Shown piece by piece: positions 44,532 through 52,464 of a DNA stretch of 64,000 nt. The DNA is from Martelella mediterranea (GTDB lineage: Bacteria > Pseudomonadota > Alphaproteobacteria > Rhizobiales > Rhizobiaceae): NCBI RefSeq assembly GCF_021021415.1, contig NZ_JAINWJ010000008.1:1-64000 (forward strand). Reading direction: 5' to 3'. Position 1 is the first letter of the stretch, and the number at the start of each line of letters is the position of its first letter. The notes beneath the pieces were generated by a model that was not told the DNA's origin, made no database searches, and was given only the letters and a program-made list of their open reading frames with translations. A program made the translations under genes and the position numbers.

Positions 44532-45728
44532 ATGAAAGAACAGCTCGACGCGCTTTGTGATGACCTGAAGGCCAAGGTGATCGAATGGCGACGCCATCTG
44601 CATGCCAATCCCGAACTCTCTTTCGAAGAACACCAGACCGGCGCGTTTATCGCAAGCACACTGGAGAGCTTTGGCGGCATCGAGATCTCGCGCCCGTCTG
44701 GCACCAGCGTCGTCGGTCGTCTCAAGGGCGCGCAGCCTGGACCGGTGATCGCCATTCGCGCCGATTTCGACGCACTGCCGATCACCGAGGCGACGGACCT
44801 TCCGTTTGCCTCGAAGAATTCCGGCGTCATGCATGCCTGTGGCCATGACGGGCACACGGCCATTCTTCTCGGCGCGGCGGCGGCGCTGTCCAGCCTTAAA
44901 GACCGGATTGCCGGAGAGATCCGTTTTCTGTTCGAAAACGGAGAGGAAAAGCCGCCGGGTGGCGCGGTGGGCATGGTCGCCAATGGCGCGATGGACGGCG
45001 TCGATCGCGTTATTGGCCTGCACCTGTGGTCGCCCTATGAAACCGGCGTGGTGCAGATCAACGCCCGCGCGGTCATGGCGGCCTGCGATATTTTCTCGAT
45101 CGAGGTGAAGGGCAAGGGCGGCCATATCGGCACGCCTCACACGGCCGTCGACCCGATCGCCATCGGCGCGCAGATCGTCACCAATCTGCAGCATCTGGCG
45201 GCGCGCGAGGTCGATCCGCTGCATGCCGCCGTGGTCGGCGTCACCGAATTCTACTCGGGTCGTTCGGTCGGCGTCATTCCGGCGACCGCAACGATCAGCG
45301 GCGGCACAAACACGTTCGATCCGGATGTGCGCGACCTGATCGAGCGCCGCATTGGCGAGGTCGCAAAGGGACTCTGCGCGGCCCATGGGGCGAGTTGCGA
45401 TTACAAATACACCCGCATCTACGACGCCGTGATCAACGATCCGGAAACCGCGGCGGTCATGTCCGCCGTGGCCGCCGACCTGTTCGGCCCCGACGGCATT
45501 GGCGAATTGCCGCCGATCATGCCCGGCGAGGATTTTTCCGCCTTCGCGCACGAAGCGCCAGCCTGTTTCGTTCTGCTGGGCGCCGGCAATGCGGCAAAGG
45601 GGATCACCGCCCCACATCACGACGCCGCCTTCAATATCGACGAGGATGCGCTGGCGATGGGCACCCGCCTGTTCGTCCATGCCGCCTTTGCCCTTCTCGA
45701 ACAGACACCGACCGGCGGTAAAGGCTGA
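44532..45728 (+). CDS. M20-family amidohydrolase (hippurate hydrolase-like)
   Basis: 398 residues. Metal-binding blocks of M20D peptidases are all present: MHACGHDGHTAILLG (Cys/His ligands), FENGEEKPPGGAVGMV with the Glu-Glu pair, LHLWSPYETG, and MPGEDFSAFAHEAPACFVLLGAG. The dimerisation (lid) domain lies in the middle (KGKGGHIGTPHTAVDPI). Such enzymes cleave N-acyl amino acids, hippurate or indole-acetyl conjugates to acid plus amine. It follows the ALDH gene by 54 bases with a GGGAG-type site before the ATG. Confidence 0.92.
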   Translation: MKEQLDALCDDLKAKVIEWRRHLHANPELSFEEHQTGAFIASTLESFGGIEISRPSGTSVVGRLKGAQPGPVIAIRADFDALPITEATDLPFASKNSGVMHACGHDGHTAILLGAAAALSSLKDRIAGEIRFLFENGEEKPPGGAVGMVANGAMDGVDRVIGLHLWSPYETGVVQINARAVMAACDIFSIEVKGKGGHIGTPHTAVDPIAIGAQIVTNLQHLAAREVDPLHAAVVGVTEFYSGRSVGVIPATATISGGTNTFDPDVRDLIERRIGEVAKGLCAAHGASCDYKYTRIYDAVINDPETAAVMSAVAADLFGPDGIGELPPIMPGEDFSAFAHEAPACFVLLGAGNAAKGITAPHHDAAFNIDEDALAMGTRLFVHAAFALLEQTPTGGKG

Positions 45729-45764
45729 CACCGCCGACTCAGGCGTTGAGGCGGTCAGGACAAG

Positions 45765-47153
45765 ATGATGACGGCTCTGCACTATCAAGGCCTTGTCGAA
45801 ATCGGCGCGATGATCGCCAGCCGGCAGGTTTCGGCCGTCGAGGTGACGCGGCATCAGCTTGAGCGCTGCCAAAGCCTCGCCTCCCTCAACGCCTTCATCA
45901 CCCTGCTCGCCGAGCGCGCGCTTGCCCAGGCTGAAGCCGCCGACCGCGACATCGCTACGGGCCTGCGGCGCAGCGTGCTGCACGGAGTCCCGATCGCGCT
46001 CAAGGACCTTTATGATTTCGCGGGCACGCCCACCACTGCCGGCATGCCCTCTCGCCTCGACGCGATTGCCACCGCCAACGCGACGGTCACCCAAAGGCTG
46101 ATCGACGCCGGCGCGGTCATTCTCGGCAAGACCTGCCTGACGGAAGGCGCCTACGCCGAACACCGCGCGCCCTTTAAAACGCCGGTCAACCCCTGGAATC
46201 CAGATCGCTGGTGCGGCGCATCGTCAAGCGGCAGCGCCGTCGGCGTCGCGGCCGGCCTGTTCTTTGCCGGGTTGGCGACAGAGACAGGCGGTTCGATCCG
46301 CATTCCCTCGGCCATGAACGGCGTCACCGGCTTCAAGCCGAGCTGGGGCCGCGTCAGCCGCGCCGGCATCTATCCACTCGCCGCCTCGCTCGACCATGCG
46401 GGACCGATCGCCCGCAGCGCCACAGACGCAGCCGCGGTGCTCGGCATCATCGCCGGACGCGACAGCGCCGACCCGACATCATCGCGCCGGCCCGTTGAAA
46501 ACTATCTTGCGGAGGCCAATGCTTCTCTGAAGGGGATGCGGATCGGCATCGACATGGCGTTCTCCTACGCCGGTACGGACCCCGAACACGTCTCGGCCAT
46601 GCTGGCCGCAGCCGACACGCTGCGTGATCTGGGCGCCGAACTAATCGCCATCACACTGCCGAATTCCGGGCAGATCATCTGGGACTGGTTCGATGTCTGC
46701 GCCGTCCAGAACGCGCTGGTCAATGGCACCGTCACCGCTGAGCAGCCGGGCGCGCTTGGCCCGGCGCTTACAGCGCTGGTCGCGCGTGGCAGGGCGCTGC
46801 AAGGTACCGATTACCAGATGGTCATCAATCGCGCCAATGCTTTTCGCGGCGATTTCGAAGCGCTGTTCGCCGATCTGGACCTTGTTCTCTCGCCAGCCAT
46901 GGCCTTCTCGCCGCCACCCAATGAAGCGATGGAAAACCTCTCGGACGACATGATCTCCGGCATTCATCGCTTCACATGCCCCTTCACAATGTCGGGCCAT
47001 CCCGTGCTCTCCATGCCCGGCGGCGTTCATTCCGACGGCATGCCGATCAACATTCAGTTGATCGGGCCGCTGTACGGCGAAGCCACGCTGGCGCGCGCCG
47101 GCATGGCCTTTCAGAAGGCAACGCAATGGCATCGCAGACGGCCGCTTTCTTGA
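45765..47153 (+). CDS. Amidase (amidase-signature family)
   Basis: 462 residues. The Ser-Ser-Lys triad is visible: Lys80 in PIALKDLYD, the cis-Ser in CGASSSGSAVG (about 151-159) and the nucleophile Ser177 in ETGGSIRIP. The length and the ending AFQKATQWHRRRP are normal, so the gene is complete although a broken gene follows. These enzymes hydrolyse amides to acid and ammonia or amine. It lies 36 bases after the M20 gene, in the same operon. An in-frame ATG directly adjacent (45768) is equally possible. Confidence 0.9.
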   Translation: MMTALHYQGLVEIGAMIASRQVSAVEVTRHQLERCQSLASLNAFITLLAERALAQAEAADRDIATGLRRSVLHGVPIALKDLYDFAGTPTTAGMPSRLDAIATANATVTQRLIDAGAVILGKTCLTEGAYAEHRAPFKTPVNPWNPDRWCGASSSGSAVGVAAGLFFAGLATETGGSIRIPSAMNGVTGFKPSWGRVSRAGIYPLAASLDHAGPIARSATDAAAVLGIIAGRDSADPTSSRRPVENYLAEANASLKGMRIGIDMAFSYAGTDPEHVSAMLAAADTLRDLGAELIAITLPNSGQIIWDWFDVCAVQNALVNGTVTAEQPGALGPALTALVARGRALQGTDYQMVINRANAFRGDFEALFADLDLVLSPAMAFSPPPNEAMENLSDDMISGIHRFTCPFTMSGHPVLSMPGGVHSDGMPINIQLIGPLYGEATLARAGMAFQKATQWHRRRPLS

Positions 47154-47322
47154 CACCAGCACCCATAATCCCTTTCCCGCCCCGAGCCTGGATGCGGCGT
47201 TCCATATATCGAAGGAAAACCCTGGCAGTTACCGGATGGTATCGGGAAGCTCGACCGGACAGGGAATACCATGTGGCAGTGTCGTTCGAAGCGCCGGAAT
47301 ATACCGCCGATGTCGATGCGAG
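47154..47322. other. Junction between the amidase gene and a truncated fcl gene
   Basis: 169 bases with no recognisable gene. Where an intact fcl would show its N-terminal half, the sequence is unrelated, so a recombination or deletion end point lies close to 47322. No transposon ends or target duplications were seen. Confidence 0.5.
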
Positions 47323-47739
47323 ATGCCGGCGCTGATCCGCAAGGCGCATGAGGCCAAGGCCTCGGGCGCGAAGGAAATCGTGGTGTGGGGCACCGGCACA
47401 CCGCTGCGCGAGTTCCTCCATGCCGACGACTGCGCCGACGCGCTGGTCTTCCTGTTGGAGAATTATTCCGGGGAAGAGCACGTCAATGTCGGTTCCGGCA
47501 CGGATATCTCGACCCTCGATCTGACAAAGCTGGTCTGCAAGGTGGTCGGCTTTGACGGCGAGATCGTCCACGACGTTTCCAAGCCCGACGGCACGCCGCG
47601 CAAGCTGATGAGCGCGGACAAGCTCAGCACCATGGGCTGGACGCCGAAGATCAGCCTTGAGGACGGTATCCGCGATGCCTATGACGCTTTTCTCGCCGGC
47701 AATTTTTCCGAGCGGGCGTCCGCCGAAAGCCCTCATTGA
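47323..47739 (+). pseudogene. fcl: Truncated GDP-L-fucose synthase (C-terminal part only)
   Basis: About 138 residues matching the C-terminal half of GDP-fucose synthase (WcaG/Fcl): MPALIRKAHEAK, VVWGTGTPLREFLHADDCADA, HVNVGSGTD, SKPDGTPRKLM and LGW-like MGWTPKISLEDGI. The intact enzyme (about 310-320 residues) also needs the N-terminal NADP-binding GxxGxxG and the Tyr-Lys catalytic pair, all missing here. Homology begins abruptly at 47323. No other fucose or polysaccharide genes are nearby, so it is a stranded remnant marking a rearrangement. Confidence 0.85.
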
Positions 47740-48095
47740 TCATTATTCTGAAATCAATTCCACGGGTCGGGACGTGGCGGCCTGTTCATGATGCCGAGCC
47801 ATCGAGGTTGCTGCGCGCGAAAATGCGCCCGCGCAGCTGAAATCTTCAGCCTCCGCGAGAATGTGGCGCTGGTGTGAGTCCACAAATTCGAGAGTCGTAA
47901 AGTTGCCGGAACGGGCGCGCCAGCATCAGTGCGTCTGCCATCTGGCGCGCAAAATGTGTGACGATTCGGCCACAGGCTGGGAAATTCGGGCGCCTTCTTC
48001 CTTATTAGGATACTAGATTACCTTAACGTCATATATCTTTCCATTTGGGACGAGGAGCCAAGAGCGTTCCGGTTTAGCGTGAGGAGGAGCAAGCG
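47740..48095. promoter_or_regulatory. 356-base leader with the fadL promoter region
   Basis: No gene seen. It contains a perfect 9-bp inverted repeat GCGCGCCAG/CTGGCGCGC (47915-47950, 18-base spacer), a small hairpin GCTGAA/TTCAGC (47836-47850) and, near its right end, the 13-bp dyad described separately. GAGGAGGAG lies just before the fadL start. Confidence 0.45.
48023..48035. promoter_or_regulatory. Candidate fatty-acid operator, copy before fadL
   Basis: TTAACGTCATATA, one base from TATACGTCATATA found at 58465-58477 and (reverse strand) 61923-61935. It lies about 60 bases before the fadL start. Confidence 0.5.
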
Positions 48096-49379
48096 ATGAA
48101 CAAAACCAGCCGAATACATTTTCTGATGCTGGGCGCGGCCACGGTACTGTTAGCGGGAACGGCATCCGCCGGCTCGTTTGCGTTGCGTGAGCAGAGCGCT
48201 GTCGGCCAGGGGCAGGCCTTTGCGGGCGCGGCGGCGGGACAGGCCGGAATCGGCTCGATGTACTGGAACCCGGCGACGATGGCCGCCTTTGAAGGGTTTC
48301 AGGTCGAAGTCGACCTTTCAGGCATCTTCCCCTATTCCGACATAACGCCGACAAGCGGGACCGCGCCGGCACTTCTGATGCTGGGCGGCACCGGTTCGAC
48401 CGGCGATATGGCGCTCGATGCGGCGCTGCCGGCCGGCTATGTGAGCTATCAGGTCAGCGACGATGTCTGGCTGGGCCTGGGCCTCAACACGCCCTTCGGC
48501 CTCGAGACGAAGAATCCGTTCAATTATGCGGGGCAGATTTACGCCCGCACCTCGGAAGTTCTCAGCTATGATATCAACCCGACCATTGCCTGGCAGGTCA
48601 ATGACTGGCTGGCGATCGGCGGCGGCATCGAGGCGATGTATTTCAAGACCCGGCTGACGCAGGCGATGAGCCCGTTCCCGGGTGCGCCCTCGGCCGAGCT
48701 TGAGGGCGATTCCTGGGGCGTCGGCTTCACGCTCGGCTTCACGTTGACGCCGATGGACGGCACGGTGATCGGCGTCGGCTATCGCTCGCAGATCAAGCAG
48801 AACCTCGAAGGCCATCTCGATATCGGCGCCATGATGGGACCGCTTCCGCCCGGCTCCTATCCGGTGAAAACCGACATCACACTGCCCGACCAGATCACGG
48901 TCGGCCTCAGCCAGGCGCTCACCGATCAGCTGACCCTGAACGCCGGCTTCGAATGGACCAACTGGAGCGTTTTCAACAATTTCCCGGTCTACGGCACGTC
49001 CGGTTTCACCAATGGCATGCAGCTCACTGACCTGCCCTTCGAATATGATGACGGCTACTACCTCTCCGTCGGCCTCGAATATGCCATGAACGAGCGGTTC
49101 ACCGTGCGCGGCGGCGTCGGCTATGAATGGTCGCCGATCTCGACCACCAACCGCGACCTGCGCCTGCCCGACAGCGATCGCGTTCATGCCTCGATCGGCG
49201 GCACCTACAGCTGGAACGACAAGCTGTCGCTCGACTTCGCCTATGAGCATATCTTCACCACCGGCGACACCGACATCCAGCTCGACGCCAACAATCCGCA
49301 TTACGCGGGTCTCGCCTTCTTCGGCGACGTCGATGCGAACGTCAATATCGTATCGGCCAGCCTGCGTTATCGCTTCTGA
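48096..49379 (+). CDS. fadL: FadL/OmpP1-family outer-membrane transporter
   Basis: 427 residues. A signal peptide of about 25 residues (ending ASAG) is followed by the plug region FALREQSAVGQGQAFAGAA and SMYWNPATMAAF, the family NPA hallmark. Multiple barrel strands follow, ending in VSASLRYRF with the terminal Phe of outer-membrane barrels. It lets long-chain fatty acids or other hydrophobic molecules cross the outer membrane. It sits before the beta-oxidation genes and shares a promoter dyad with fadD and etfB, which supports a lipid substrate. GAGGAGGAGC precedes the ATG. Confidence 0.92.
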   Translation: MNKTSRIHFLMLGAATVLLAGTASAGSFALREQSAVGQGQAFAGAAAGQAGIGSMYWNPATMAAFEGFQVEVDLSGIFPYSDITPTSGTAPALLMLGGTGSTGDMALDAALPAGYVSYQVSDDVWLGLGLNTPFGLETKNPFNYAGQIYARTSEVLSYDINPTIAWQVNDWLAIGGGIEAMYFKTRLTQAMSPFPGAPSAELEGDSWGVGFTLGFTLTPMDGTVIGVGYRSQIKQNLEGHLDIGAMMGPLPPGSYPVKTDITLPDQITVGLSQALTDQLTLNAGFEWTNWSVFNNFPVYGTSGFTNGMQLTDLPFEYDDGYYLSVGLEYAMNERFTVRGGVGYEWSPISTTNRDLRLPDSDRVHASIGGTYSWNDKLSLDFAYEHIFTTGDTDIQLDANNPHYAGLAFFGDVDANVNIVSASLRYRF

Positions 49380-49555
49380 GGCTTACAGCAATTCCAGGTG
49401 AAGTGGACACCGGTTCACCGTCCGGAATTGCGTAAAAACAAAGAGATAGCGCCGCTCCCCGGCCGAAACCGGGGGCGGCACGGCCTGTGGCGGTTTCTGG
49501 GGAGGATACCGCCGCACCGGCCGATGGCTCGGAAAAACGAAACGGGAGGAGTTTC

Positions 49556-49966
49556 ATGATCAGAAAAGTTCTCGGCGCTGCACTCGCAGCAAACCTGATG
49601 ATGGCCTCGATGGCCGGCGCCGCCTCGCCGGACGGCAAGTGGCTGACGGAGAGCGGCAAGACACAGGTTCAGATCGCGCCTTGCGGCAGCAATTACTGCG
49701 GCACCATTGTCTGGCAGAAAACGCCGTCCAACGACGTCAAGAACCCCGACGCCGCAAAGCGCAGCCGCCCGCTCGTCGGGACTGAGATGCTCTCAGGCCT
49801 CTCGGCCGATGGCGACAATGCCTGGAAAGGCAAGCTCTACAATTTCGAGAACGGCAAGACCTATACCGGCAAGATGGAGCTGACCGACGCCAACACGCTG
49901 AAGCTCTCCGGCTGCATCATGGGCGGCGTGATCTGCAAGAGCCAGACCTGGCGCCGGACGAAATAG
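49556..49966 (+). CDS. DUF2147 family exported protein
   Basis: 136 residues. Residues 1-22 (ending MAGAAS) are a signal peptide. The mature part is a small beta-rich domain of the DUF2147 type: PDGKWLTESGKTQVQIAPCGSNYCGTIVW, DGDNAWKGKLYNFENGKTYTG and LKLSGCIMGGVICKSQTW, with four cysteines that may pair. Function is unknown; members are often found near lipid or envelope genes. GGGAGGAGTTTC before the ATG supports the start. A hairpin with T-run features follows. Confidence 0.88.
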   Translation: MIRKVLGAALAANLMMASMAGAASPDGKWLTESGKTQVQIAPCGSNYCGTIVWQKTPSNDVKNPDAAKRSRPLVGTEMLSGLSADGDNAWKGKLYNFENGKTYTGKMELTDANTLKLSGCIMGGVICKSQTWRRTK

Positions 49967-49980
49967 GAGATATCAAAAAC

Positions 49981-50015
49981 GCGCGACCGGCCGCCGAAAG
50001 GCAGGCCGGTCGCGC
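49981..50015. terminator. Strong hairpin after the DUF2147 gene
   Basis: A perfect 12-bp stem GCGCGACCGGCC/GGCCGGTCGCGC with an 11-base loop, 14 bases after the DUF2147 stop. The T-run is on the minus-strand side (GTTTTTGATA), so it could also stop transcripts arriving from the SCP2 side. Confidence 0.55.
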
Positions 50016-50021
50016 CAGATT

Positions 50022-50050
50022 GAGGCAGCGCCCTGAACAGACGCTGCCTT
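50022..50050. repeat. Hairpin unit, left copy
   Basis: GAGGCAGCGCCCTGAACAG followed by ACGCTGCCTT; stem AGGCAGCG/CGCTGCCT. The same 29-base unit recurs with one mismatch at 50257-50285. Confidence 0.7.
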
Positions 50051-50082
50051 CAGTTTGTTGCCAACCCGTCCCTAAACTCGGG

Positions 50083-50195
50083 GTCATCCTCGTGCTTGAC
50101 ACGAGGATCCAGGCAGCACGGCCAGTGTCTGCGATAAGACTTAGGAAATCAATCGGTTGACCCGCCTGGATGCTCGGATCAAGTCCGAGCATGAC
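50083..50195. repeat. Two-hairpin intergenic palindromic element, copy 2
   Basis: It has the same plan as the element at 8-121: hairpin at 50088-50106, GATCCAGGC, variable middle, CCGCCTGGAT and hairpin at 50172-50190, then ATGAC. In the first hairpin a G:C pair of copy 1 is T:A here (CCTCGTG/CACGAGG against CCTCGGG/CCCGAGG), a compensatory change. The right hairpin is identical in both copies. It sits between two near-identical hairpin units. Confidence 0.8.
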
Positions 50196-50256
50196 GCCTG
50201 TGGGTGGGGTTGGCGTGCGTGACAATCTCAGACGCTGTGGCTTTGTCAGCAGCCTG

Positions 50257-50285
50257 GAGGCAGCGCCCTGAACAGGCGCTGCCTT
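50257..50285 (+). terminator. Hairpin unit, right copy, with T-rich tail
   Basis: Stem AGGCAGCGCC/GGCGCTGCCT (10 bp, 7-base loop, 50258-50284) followed by TTCGTGTTT on the plus strand. It is nearly identical to 50022-50050 and lies 18 bases from the SCP2 stop. Confidence 0.6.
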
Positions 50286-50302
50286 TCGTGTTTCAGGCGG
50301 AC

Positions 50303-50623
50303 TTAGGAGGCTTCCTCCAGAAGACCGGCGAGTTTCAGCGCCACGCCCTGGGAGCCGCGCACCTTCAGACGGCCGGTGGAAAAGGCCAGCATCGGGTTCA
50401 GCTTTCCCTTGATCAGCTTTTCGAGATTGTCCGAGGTGAGAATGAGCACCGTGTCGGCCTCGGCCTCTCCGCTCTCATCCTCTTCAATCTCGACATTGCC
50501 CTCCGTGGCATCGAGCAAAATTGACCCGGCATCCTTCATGTCGAATCGGACCCGGTAGCCCAGTTCCTCGAGCGCATCGGACTTTGCTTCCATTGCCGCG
50601 ATAAGCGCGCCGATCTCAGCCAT
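50303..50623 (-). CDS. SCP2 sterol-binding domain protein
   Basis: 106 residues, a single SCP2-like lipid-binding domain: VRFDMKDAGSILLDATEG, a very acidic stretch, ADTVLILTSDNLEKLIKGKLNPMLAFSTGRLKVRGSQGVALKLAGLL. The KLNPMLAFSTGRLKVRG block is the family signature. It would bind acyl chains or acyl-CoA in the cytoplasm. It is last in the minus-strand beta-oxidation operon, 33 bases after the acyl-CoA dehydrogenase. Confidence 0.9.
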   Translation of the reverse strand: MAEIGALIAAMEAKSDALEELGYRVRFDMKDAGSILLDATEGNVEIEEDESGEAEADTVLILTSDNLEKLIKGKLNPMLAFSTGRLKVRGSQGVALKLAGLLEEAS

Positions 50624-50656
50624 TGTCGTTCCTTTCCCTTTCGACGCTTCGCCGCA

Positions 50657-52447
50657 TCAAAACGCCATCTCGTCGAGCGCCATCATCGCGGACTTGCCGG
50701 AGCGGATCGCGGCGACGAGGCCGGCCGCCTGCGGCAGGATGCGGGTCATGTAGAAGTCTGCGGTGACGAGCTTGGCCTTGTAGAACTCGGGATCGTCGCA
50801 TTCGCCATCGAGCGCGGCATGGGCGACCTTGGCCGTCCGCAGCCACATCACGCCGAGCGCGACGAGGCCGAAGAGCCGCAGATATTCGGTCGCGGCCGCG
50901 CCGGCCTCCTCCGGGTCCCTCAGGCTCTTTTGGGCGATCTCGGCGGTGCAGAGCTGCAGCCCGCCAAAGGCCTTCGACAGCGGCTGAACCAGATCGGAAA
51001 GCCGGTCATCGTCGATCGCGGCATCGATTTCCGCGAGCGCCGGATGAAAGAACGCACGCAGATAGCGGCCCATATGCGCCGGCATCTTGCGGCCGACGAG
51101 GTCGAGCGCCTGCACGCCGTTAGTGCCCTCGTAGATCATCGAAATGCGGCTGTCGCGGACATATTGCTCCATGCCGTGATCGCGGATGAAGCCATGGCCG
51201 CCATAGACCTGCATGCCGATCGAGGCGGTCTCGAAGCCGAGATCGGTGAACAGCGCCTTGACGATCGGGGTCATCAGCGCGGTGAAGTCTTCCGCTTCCT
51301 TGCGCGTTTCCGGATCGGGGTGGTGCTTCATCATGTCGAGATTGCGCGCAACCCAGCCGCCAAGCGCTCGGCAACCCTCGACATTGGCGCGCATGGTCAT
51401 CAGCATGCGGCGCACGTCGGGGTGGACGATGATCGGGTCGGCGGGCTTGTCCGGATGTTTGGCGCCGGCAAGCGAGCGACCCTGCAGCCGCTCCTTGGCA
51501 TAGGCGACGGCGCCCTGATAGGCCGCTTCCGCCGCACCGAGCCCCTGGATGCCGACGGACAGACGCTCGCTGTTCATCATCGTGAACATGGCGCGCATGC
51601 CCTTGTGCGGCTCGCCGACCAGCCAGCCGGTGGCCTCGTCGAACGACATCTGGCAGGTGGCGGACGCCTTGATGCCCATCTTGTGCTCGATGCCCGAGCA
51701 GGTCACGCCATTGCGCTGGCCCGGCGTGCCATCGGCGTTCGGCAGGAATTTCGGCACCAGAAACAGGCTGATCCCCTTGACGCCCTTCGGCGCATCGGGA
51801 AGCCGCGCCAGCACCAGATGGATGATGTTTTCGGTGAGGTCATGCTCGCCGGCGGAGATGAATATCTTAGAGCCGGTGATCTTGTAGGAGCCGTCATCCT
51901 GCGGCTCCGCGCGGGTTCTGAGCAGGCCGAGATCGGTTCCGCAATGGGCCTCCGTCAGGCACATCGTGCCCGACCACGTGCCCTCGACCATTTTCGGCAG
52001 ATAGGTCTGCTTCAACTCCTCGCTCGCATGGTCGACGATCGCCTGATAGGCGCCGTGGGTGAGGCCCGGATAGAGGCCGAAGGAGAGATTAGCCGCGCAG
52101 CTCATCTCTTCCACCAGCTTGTTGATGGATTCCGGCAGGCCCTGCCCGCCCCATTCCGGAGCCGACGCCATCGCCGTCCAGCCGCTTTCAGCAAACGCCT
52201 TGTAGGCTTCCTTGAAGCCCTTGGGCGTGCGCACGACGCCGTTTTCCAGCACGCAGCCCTCTTCGTCGCCGGTCGCGTTCAGCGGCAACAGGACTTCGGT
52301 GCAGAACTTGCCGGATTCCTCGAGAATGGCGTCGGCCAGGTCCGGCGTGACCTCTTCAAGGCCGGGAATCTCGGGATAGTCGCCGATGCCGATCAGTTCC
52401 TGCAGAACGAAACGCATGTCCCTTATGGGCGCATTATAGACTTGCAT
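50657..52447 (-). CDS. Acyl-CoA dehydrogenase (large, C-terminally extended type)
   Basis: 596 residues, about 200 longer than medium-chain enzymes, with a start MQVYNAPIRDMRFVLQELIG typical of this FadE-like proteobacterial class. FAD and substrate blocks: GTMCLTEAHCGTDLGLLRT, KITGSKIFISAGEHDLTENI, MNSERLSVGIQGLGAAEAAYQ. The region FIRDHGMEQYVRDSRISMIYEGTNGVQALDLVGRK near residue 430 carries the catalytic-Glu-type motif. It makes the first oxidation of acyl-CoA, passing electrons to ETF (encoded at 60-62 kb). Confidence 0.93.
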   Translation of the reverse strand: MQVYNAPIRDMRFVLQELIGIGDYPEIPGLEEVTPDLADAILEESGKFCTEVLLPLNATGDEEGCVLENGVVRTPKGFKEAYKAFAESGWTAMASAPEWGGQGLPESINKLVEEMSCAANLSFGLYPGLTHGAYQAIVDHASEELKQTYLPKMVEGTWSGTMCLTEAHCGTDLGLLRTRAEPQDDGSYKITGSKIFISAGEHDLTENIIHLVLARLPDAPKGVKGISLFLVPKFLPNADGTPGQRNGVTCSGIEHKMGIKASATCQMSFDEATGWLVGEPHKGMRAMFTMMNSERLSVGIQGLGAAEAAYQGAVAYAKERLQGRSLAGAKHPDKPADPIIVHPDVRRMLMTMRANVEGCRALGGWVARNLDMMKHHPDPETRKEAEDFTALMTPIVKALFTDLGFETASIGMQVYGGHGFIRDHGMEQYVRDSRISMIYEGTNGVQALDLVGRKMPAHMGRYLRAFFHPALAEIDAAIDDDRLSDLVQPLSKAFGGLQLCTAEIAQKSLRDPEEAGAAATEYLRLFGLVALGVMWLRTAKVAHAALDGECDDPEFYKAKLVTADFYMTRILPQAAGLVAAIRSGKSAMMALDEMAF

Positions 52448-52464
52448 GGTTTTCGTCCTCTTTC

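Noticed and set aside
47154-47322. Possible transposase remnant between amidase and truncated fcl
   Set aside because: I could not recognise any transposase domain, terminal inverted repeat or target duplication in either strand.
47915-47950. Perfect 9-bp inverted repeat before fadL as a terminator
   Set aside because: No T-run follows on either strand and the spacer is 18 bases, so it is reported only as a dyad in the leader.
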